Below, piece after piece: positions 6,509 to 7,458 of a DNA stretch of 7,458 nucleotides (positions within the stretch are counted from its first letter, which is position 1; every line of letters starts with the position of its first letter). The notes under the pieces were generated by a model, which saw nothing but the letters and a program-made list of their open reading frames with translations, was not told the DNA's origin and made no database searches. This stretch comes from Nitrospirota bacterium (GTDB lineage Bacteria > Nitrospirota > Nitrospiria > SBBL01 > Manganitrophaceae), in assembly GCA_023248505.1 (NCBI GenBank), contig JAHFEM010000078.1, positions 1 through 7,458 on the forward strand. The letters are read 5' to 3'. The position numbers were made by a program, and so were the translations under genes.

Positions 6509-6546
6509 GAACGGCTCCAGATCACCCGGACCGAAAAAGCCGGCTC

Positions 6547-6879
6547 CTATTCCTTTTGGATCTCTTCCGAAAAGATTTCGTAAAGATCGACATCGCCGCT
6601 CTTGCCGATCTGCTTCTCCTCGTAAGGGGCGGCCACGCGGCGATAGAACTCCTGCGCGATGTTCTGAAAGGTGCCGGTGACCAGCGCGATCAGCCAATAT
6701 CGCATCCTTCCGAACTGCAGCCGGACGATCTGAAGCGCCAGCCGGGTGCAGGTATAGTTGAGCAGGCCGGCCAAGGCGGCGTCATTTCCTTCCGCCTTGG
6801 CCTCGGCGACGATCCGCTCGGCGAGCGCGTCGATGAGCGGGTCGAATTGGTTCCGTGCTTTCGGGGGAATATAGGGCAT
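6547..6879 (-). CDS. Small conserved protein of unknown function (DUF6899-like)
   Basis: The 110-residue protein starts MPYIPPKARNQFDPLIDALAE and later has GLLNYTCTRL (38-47), EFYRRVAAPYEEKQI (77-91) and GDVDLYE (95-101). From memory, MPYI...LDPLI, G.LNY..TRL, a middle helix, then EFYRR...PYE.K....GDV is the pattern of a small protein family found in bacteria and phages, catalogued as DUF6899. The match is a recollection, not a search. No catalytic motif or membrane segment is seen; the middle (RYWLIALVTGTFQNIA) is a probable amphipathic or buried helix. AAGGAG (6887-6892) seven bases upstream fixes the start. It is the first gene of a two-gene - strand unit, followed after 38 bases by the 2H phosphoesterase. 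A joint role in RNA or nucleotide metabolism would be a guess from this pairing. Confidence 0.8.
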   Translation of the reverse strand: MPYIPPKARNQFDPLIDALAERIVAEAKAEGNDAALAGLLNYTCTRLALQIVRLQFGRMRYWLIALVTGTFQNIAQEFYRRVAAPYEEKQIGKSGDVDLYEIFSEEIQKE

Positions 6880-6922
6880 CGGTTCTCTCCTTCTTGTGCG
6901 GCGTGGGGGAGCGGGGTCTCCG

Positions 6923-6953
6923 CCGGACCCGGAGCCCGGCGCGACCGGTCCGG
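6923..6953. repeat. GC-rich inverted repeat in the leader of the small-protein operon
   Basis: CCGGACC (6923-6929) and GGTCCGG (6947-6953) are perfect 7-base complements around a 17-base loop; GCCGG/CCGGC can pair as an alternative inside. If the promoter at 6957-6986 is used, the dyad lies almost entirely within the 5' leader of the - strand operon. It may be a leader hairpin or an operator; no known riboswitch is recognised. Confidence 0.4.
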
Positions 6954-6956
6954 ATC

Positions 6957-6986
6957 ATCATAAAGAGGGAAGCCGCTCAAAAGCAA
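6957..6986 (-). promoter_or_regulatory. Candidate promoter of the small-protein / 2H phosphoesterase operon
   Basis: On the - strand TATGAT (6957-6962, five of six to the -10 consensus) follows TTGCTT (6981-6986, weak -35) at 18 bases. Transcription would begin near 6950, leaving about 70 bases of leader before the ATG at 6879. It is the only good -10 in the AT-richer patch upstream of the operon. Confidence 0.45.
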
Positions 6987-7072
6987 TGGGGAATCTCCCC
7001 GTGCGGCCGCGCGACGTCGGGTGCGACCTTGAACTTGGATTTGCAAACGCATTTTGACAAGCTTGCTTCTCG
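6987..7072. other. Non-coding stretch upstream of the - strand operon
   Basis: No coding frame here looks real. It holds a small perfect dyad GGGGA-ATC-TCCCC (6988-7000), a TTTGCAAA palindrome and, on the + strand, an isolated TTGACA without a convincing -10. It is probably left over from the lost front of the macro-domain gene plus upstream operon sequence. Confidence 0.35.
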
Positions 7073-7294
7073 ATGAGATGGCTCGGGATTGACTCCAAAG
7101 CATTCGGCGGCGGCCTATTCGCAAGAGGGGCGGGTGGGTCGGTCAAAGCGGTCTGCGGGCAGGCGGAGGTCGCCTTGCGAACGATCAAGGAGAAGATTCC
7201 GAGACTCCGATCGGTCAAGCGAATCCGGTTCGTCCTCTTCGCCGACAAAGACCTGGCGGTTCACGAAGAGGCGCTCTCCCGCATCTTCGGTTAA
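7073..7294 (+). pseudogene. Macro-domain (ADP-ribose-1''-phosphate processing) C-terminal remnant
   Basis: The frame gives 73 residues. From about residue 31 it reads AEVALRTIKEKIPRLRSVKRIRFVLFADKDL and ends AVHEEALSRIFG. This is the last helix-strand-helix of macro domains, whose usual ending is a helix of the form AA.VALRTI.E, a short loop, then V..VRFVLF....L.VYE.AL. A whole macro domain is about 150-180 residues; the ADP-ribose-binding parts (the NAAN strand and Gly-rich loops) are not found upstream in any frame, where a TGA closes the frame at about 7052. No ribosome-binding site precedes the ATG at 7073, and its first 30 residues do not look like the family. The simplest reading is a gene that lost its front by deletion. 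A short functional protein is possible but unlikely. It stops 8 bases before the - strand gene that follows. Confidence 0.55.
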
Positions 7295-7302
7295 GCGCAG
7301 GG

Positions 7303-7458
7303 TCAGGAAGGGTCCCAGCGGATCAGGCTCGGTCCCTCCGTTTCCGGCTCCGGCTCCGGCCCTTTCTCGGGGGGCGGCGTTTCGTCCCACCGGATCCACC
7401 GGTCGATCGCCCGCGCTTTCTCCCCCTCTCCCGGCGGGCCGCCGCCGGCCTGCTCGAT
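7303..7458 (-). CDS. C-terminal end of a protein with Pro/Glu-rich IRWD tail (5' end outside window)
   Basis: Reading inward from the window edge, the - strand stays open for 51 residues to a TGA at 7303-7305. The segment has protein-like composition: a Gly/Pro/Glu stretch, then AIDRWIRWDETPPPEKG, a PEPEPET run, and the ending PSLIRWDPS. The motif IRWD occurs twice (IRWDE and IRWDP) about 25 residues apart, separated by an acidic proline-rich linker. This pattern suggests a short repeated binding peptide at a flexible C-terminus, but I do not recognise the family and the folded part lies beyond the window. It converges on the + strand macro remnant. Support comes from the sharp repeat and the open frame reaching the edge; there is no start to check. 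Confidence 0.6.
   Translation of the reverse strand: MEQAGGGPPGEGEKARAIDRWIRWDETPPPEKGPEPEPETEGPSLIRWDPS

Noticed and set aside
6509..6697. N-terminal extension of the 2H phosphoesterase by 63 residues
   Set aside because: It runs out of frame through the end of the upstream 110-residue gene; a GGAG is correctly placed for the ATG at 6508.

Overview
The window is a GC-rich, gene-dense stretch of a bacterial chromosome. Three consecutive lipoprotein signal peptides and a Sec-exported copper-type protein point to a Gram-negative cell. A GTG start, Shine-Dalgarno sequences of the AGGAG type and a mix of signalling and periplasmic metalloprotein genes would fit an environmental lithotroph-like lineage such as Nitrospirota or a relative. 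That assignment is an inference from general style only; no marker gene is present.

Left part (1-2385, + strand): the C-terminal end of a stand-alone response regulator, then a 699-residue REC-PAS-GGDEF-EAL protein for cyclic-di-GMP turnover. They run in the same direction with about 110 bases between them, so they may form one signalling unit. The GGDEF and EAL catalytic motifs are intact, but the product-inhibition I-site (RxxD) is not.

Middle part (2432-5779, - strand): a secreted 319-residue protein that appears to join a cupredoxin-like metal site (His164, Cys206, His209, Met212; amicyanin-like spacing) to a carboxypeptidase regulatory-like beta-sandwich and a His-rich tail. Upstream of it lie three predicted lipoproteins. 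The outer two are paralogs (about 60% identical over 199 ungapped residues). The middle one is unrelated at the level I can see. The two paralogs keep nearly the same promoter: an extended -10 TGCTATACT with a CCGAC-type -35 at identical spacing. This suggests that promoter and gene were duplicated together.

Right part (5897-7458): a two-gene - strand operon encoding a small conserved protein of unknown function (110 aa) and a 2H-superfamily phosphoesterase (203 aa). Next to it is a + strand fragment that reads as the last ~45 residues of a macro (ADP-ribose-1''-phosphate processing) domain, and then the 3' end of a - strand gene with a Pro/Glu-rich tail and repeated IRWD motifs. A 2H cyclic phosphodiesterase and a macro domain act in consecutive steps on ADP-ribose cyclic phosphate in known systems, so their proximity is suggestive, although the macro gene is broken here.

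Nothing in the window is a clear mobile element, CRISPR array or RNA gene. The best candidates for undescribed biology are the paralogous lipoprotein cassette with its duplicated promoter, the fused cupredoxin protein, and the 2H-phosphoesterase/small-protein pair.
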